Assembly: GCA_036702865.1 (NCBI GenBank) | Contig: DATNQD010000086.1 | Span: 1-64,000, forward strand | Source: Trichocoleus sp. | Lineage (GTDB): Bacteria > Cyanobacteriota > Cyanobacteriia > Elainellales > Elainellaceae | Direction of reading: 5' to 3' | DNA: 64,000 nt | Shown here: one piece after another, positions 62,778 through 64,000 of the stretch | Position numbering within the stretch: the stretch's first letter is position 1 | Layout: the number at the start of each line of letters is the position of its first letter | The notes under the pieces: generated by a model | Databases searched by the model: none | What the model saw: the letters and a program-made list of their open reading frames with translations, nothing else | Told to the model about the DNA's origin: nothing | Made by a program: the position numbers and the translations under genes

Positions 62778-63542
62778 ATGAATAATTGTCTCAAAATTGG
62801 AAATCGCCGATTCGACAGCGATCAAATTATTGCTGCCTTAGTTCAGTACAATCTACTCAAAACATTGGTCGGACAAGTTCTTTTGGATGAGGTATTGAAA
62901 GAAATTACCTTGTCCAAACAGGAGCTATTTCATACCTTGATTGGTTCGGCGGATATTCCCATTCCAGAAGACTTCGAGAACTTTCTCAACCAATGGTGCC
63001 AACATCGCGGCATCACGATGGACTATTTCAAGACGGTTCTGCTGCGAAATCTGCGCTTAGAAAAATTCAAGCAGCTTTATTTCGAGCATCGAATTGAGTC
63101 AGAATTTCTGCAAACCAAGTCTGCTTTTGATCAGGTTGAGTATTCCCTGGTCCAGGTGAATGAATTCTCTCTTGCACAAGAACTGTACTTTTTGTTGCGA
63201 GATGACAAAGTGAGTTTTACCCACATTGCCCGCCAATATTCGCTTGGTAGTGAAAACCGAACGGGCGGCTGGATGGGGCCAGTTCCCTTATCAACACTTC
63301 CATCTGCAATTGCCACATTGTTCCGCAATGGCCAAGCTGGTGAAATTTATGGTCCCGTTGCAGTTGCAGAACGATTTTGGATTGTGCGCCTCGACCAGAT
63401 CAGCATGGCTCGTCTGACCGAAACCACGCGCACTCATCTCATCAATCGGCTCTTTGATCGCTGGCTAGAAACACAAGTACAATCCTTGATTGCGACACCC
63501 GGAACAATCGAAGTCCAAACATTGAACTATCAATCAGTCTAG
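62778..63542 (+). CDS. Parvulin-type peptidyl-prolyl isomerase (PpiC/SurA-like)
   Basis: 254 residues. A SurA-like helical N-terminal half (about 1-115) is followed by a parvulin domain (about 118-215: VEYSLVQVNEFSLAQELYFL, FTHIARQYSLGS, GGWMGPVPLS, GPVAVAERFWIVRLDQ). There is no signal peptide, so it acts in the cytoplasm. Parvulins of this form sit in cyanobacterial type I secretion operons and may keep cargo export-competent. The exporter gene starts 312 bases downstream. Confidence 0.85.
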   Translation: MNNCLKIGNRRFDSDQIIAALVQYNLLKTLVGQVLLDEVLKEITLSKQELFHTLIGSADIPIPEDFENFLNQWCQHRGITMDYFKTVLLRNLRLEKFKQLYFEHRIESEFLQTKSAFDQVEYSLVQVNEFSLAQELYFLLRDDKVSFTHIARQYSLGSENRTGGWMGPVPLSTLPSAIATLFRNGQAGEIYGPVAVAERFWIVRLDQISMARLTETTRTHLINRLFDRWLETQVQSLIATPGTIEVQTLNYQSV

Positions 63543-63665
63543 CGATGAAGCGATGGGGGGTCAGATACGGCATTCATGCTGTAGTTCATCCTGATTCTCT
63601 CAACTCAAAACTCACTGTAATCTATCTAATCTAAGGGCATAGATGACCCTGCGGGATGGCTAAAC

Positions 63666-63697
63666 TGACAGACTGCTTCCTCCCTTCTGTCATTTTA
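63666..63697 (+). terminator. Hairpin after ppiC, possible terminator
   Basis: TGACAGA/TCTGTCA, perfect 7-base-pair stem, loop of 13, followed by TTTTATTC. If it works, it separates ppiC from the exporter gene. Confidence 0.45.
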
Positions 63698-63718
63698 TTC
63701 CGTCTGTAGCAGTCATTG

Positions 63719-63801
63719 AAGCGATAAGGACAAGACAGAGTAATTCCGAGAGTAGACCTGCAATCTACTCATCATTCTCTCGCGCCTGTCGCTTATCGCT
63801 T
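63719..63801. repeat. Nested long inverted repeat between ppiC and the exporter
   Basis: Outer arms AAGCGATAAG (63719-63728) and CTTATCGCTT (63792-63801) are perfect. Inside, GACAG/CTGTC and GAGTAGA/TCTACTC (63750-63756 with 63764-63770) give a three-stem hairpin of about 83 bases, ending 53 bases before the exporter ATG. Confidence 0.65.
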
Positions 63802-63854
63802 GCCCTGTCAAACATTTTCTGCCTCATCGAAAAAGGTATTAAGGACCTCACAAG

Positions 63855-64000
63855 ATGGCTTATGTTGATACGTCAATCCAGACGTTTCTGCCCGATTTTT
63901 TTCAGGCTTGGCCCTTTAACCATCTCCCTGCCAAATTACAAAAACAAATTGCTGCAAAAGTGCAGTTATGTTCCTTTCAGCCAGGAGAGTTAATCTATCC
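63855..64000 (+). CDS. Type I secretion ABC transporter, N-terminal 48 codons (runs off the edge)
   Basis: The frame opens at the ATG at 63855 and stays open to the edge. Visible sequence: FLPDFFQAWPFNHLPAKLQK then VQLCSFQPGELIY, the start of a cyclic-nucleotide-binding-like domain. In cyanobacteria such a domain precedes the C39-like peptidase and ABC parts of large HlyB-type exporters. The domain reading rests on 48 residues; the identification as an exporter relies on this pattern plus the adjacent parvulin and RTX genes. Confidence 0.6.
   Translation, partial: MAYVDTSIQTFLPDFFQAWPFNHLPAKLQKQIAAKVQLCSFQPGELIY

Overview
The window reads as chromosomal DNA of a cyanobacterium, probably a filamentous Leptolyngbya/Oscillatoriales-type strain. 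The evidence is the very frequent CGATCG/GCGATCGC (HIP1-type) octamers and a set of genes typical of oxygenic phototrophs: the beta-carotene ketolase crtO, a high-light-inducible (Hli) protein, psb34, an orange-carotenoid-protein N-domain homologue (HCP), a fibrillin-like protein, PRC-barrel/DUF2382 proteins and several Ser/Thr kinases. I saw no tRNA, rRNA, CRISPR array or prophage. The only mobile-element trace is the first 25 codons of an IS630-type transposase running off the left edge.

Layout. 1-9.2 kb: transposase end, a 1.2 kb AT-rich gap, a secreted beta-helix/RTX protein, a mutarotase-like protein, tRNA methyltransferase trm1, a Ser/Thr kinase, a small exported protein and a low-complexity RTX protein. 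9.3-17.5 kb: housekeeping and small-stress genes (AlkA-type glycosylase, TenA-like protein, HCP, pentapeptide protein, CoA-binding protein, hydrolase, fibrillin, prmA, response regulator). 17.9-20.7 kb: a cobalamin riboswitch followed by cbtB, an undescribed membrane/periplasmic protein and cobW, a cobalt-handling operon. 20.7-28.6 kb: TPR protein, psb34, pepF, and a cobA-rhodanese-pgm operon. 28.9-34 kb: an acyltransferase/glycosyltransferase pair, a small stress-like protein and an MFS transporter. 34.1-35.1 kb: the wreck of a maltose-type ABC transporter, three pseudogene fragments meeting at a deletion junction. 35-53.3 kb: a stress-flavoured region with two DUF2382 proteins, a membrane protein, two AAA-like ATPases, chaB, exported hydrolases, a T4-lysozyme-type muralytic protein with three repeats, crtO in an operon with a saccharopine-dehydrogenase-like gene, Hli, a hemerythrin and a short-chain dehydrogenase.

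53.4-60.1 kb (all minus strand) is the most unusual block. It encodes an exported helical-repeat protein, a membrane-anchored Ser/Thr kinase with WD40 repeats, a NosR/NapH-like membrane iron-sulfur protein, and a single polypeptide fusing a phosphothreonine-binding FHA domain to a flavin reductase and a plant-type [2Fe-2S] ferredoxin. Kinase, phospho-reader and electron-transfer parts in one gene line suggest a phosphorylation-controlled redox chain at the membrane. This is my leading candidate for an undescribed system, but its function is inferred from domains only.

60.7-64 kb: an RTX protein, a parvulin-type prolyl isomerase and the first 48 codons of what looks like a type I secretion ABC exporter. 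These three look like a cargo/foldase/exporter set, and the exporter could also serve the two RTX proteins at the left end. Several hairpins and palindromes in the long intergenic gaps of this end are recorded separately.
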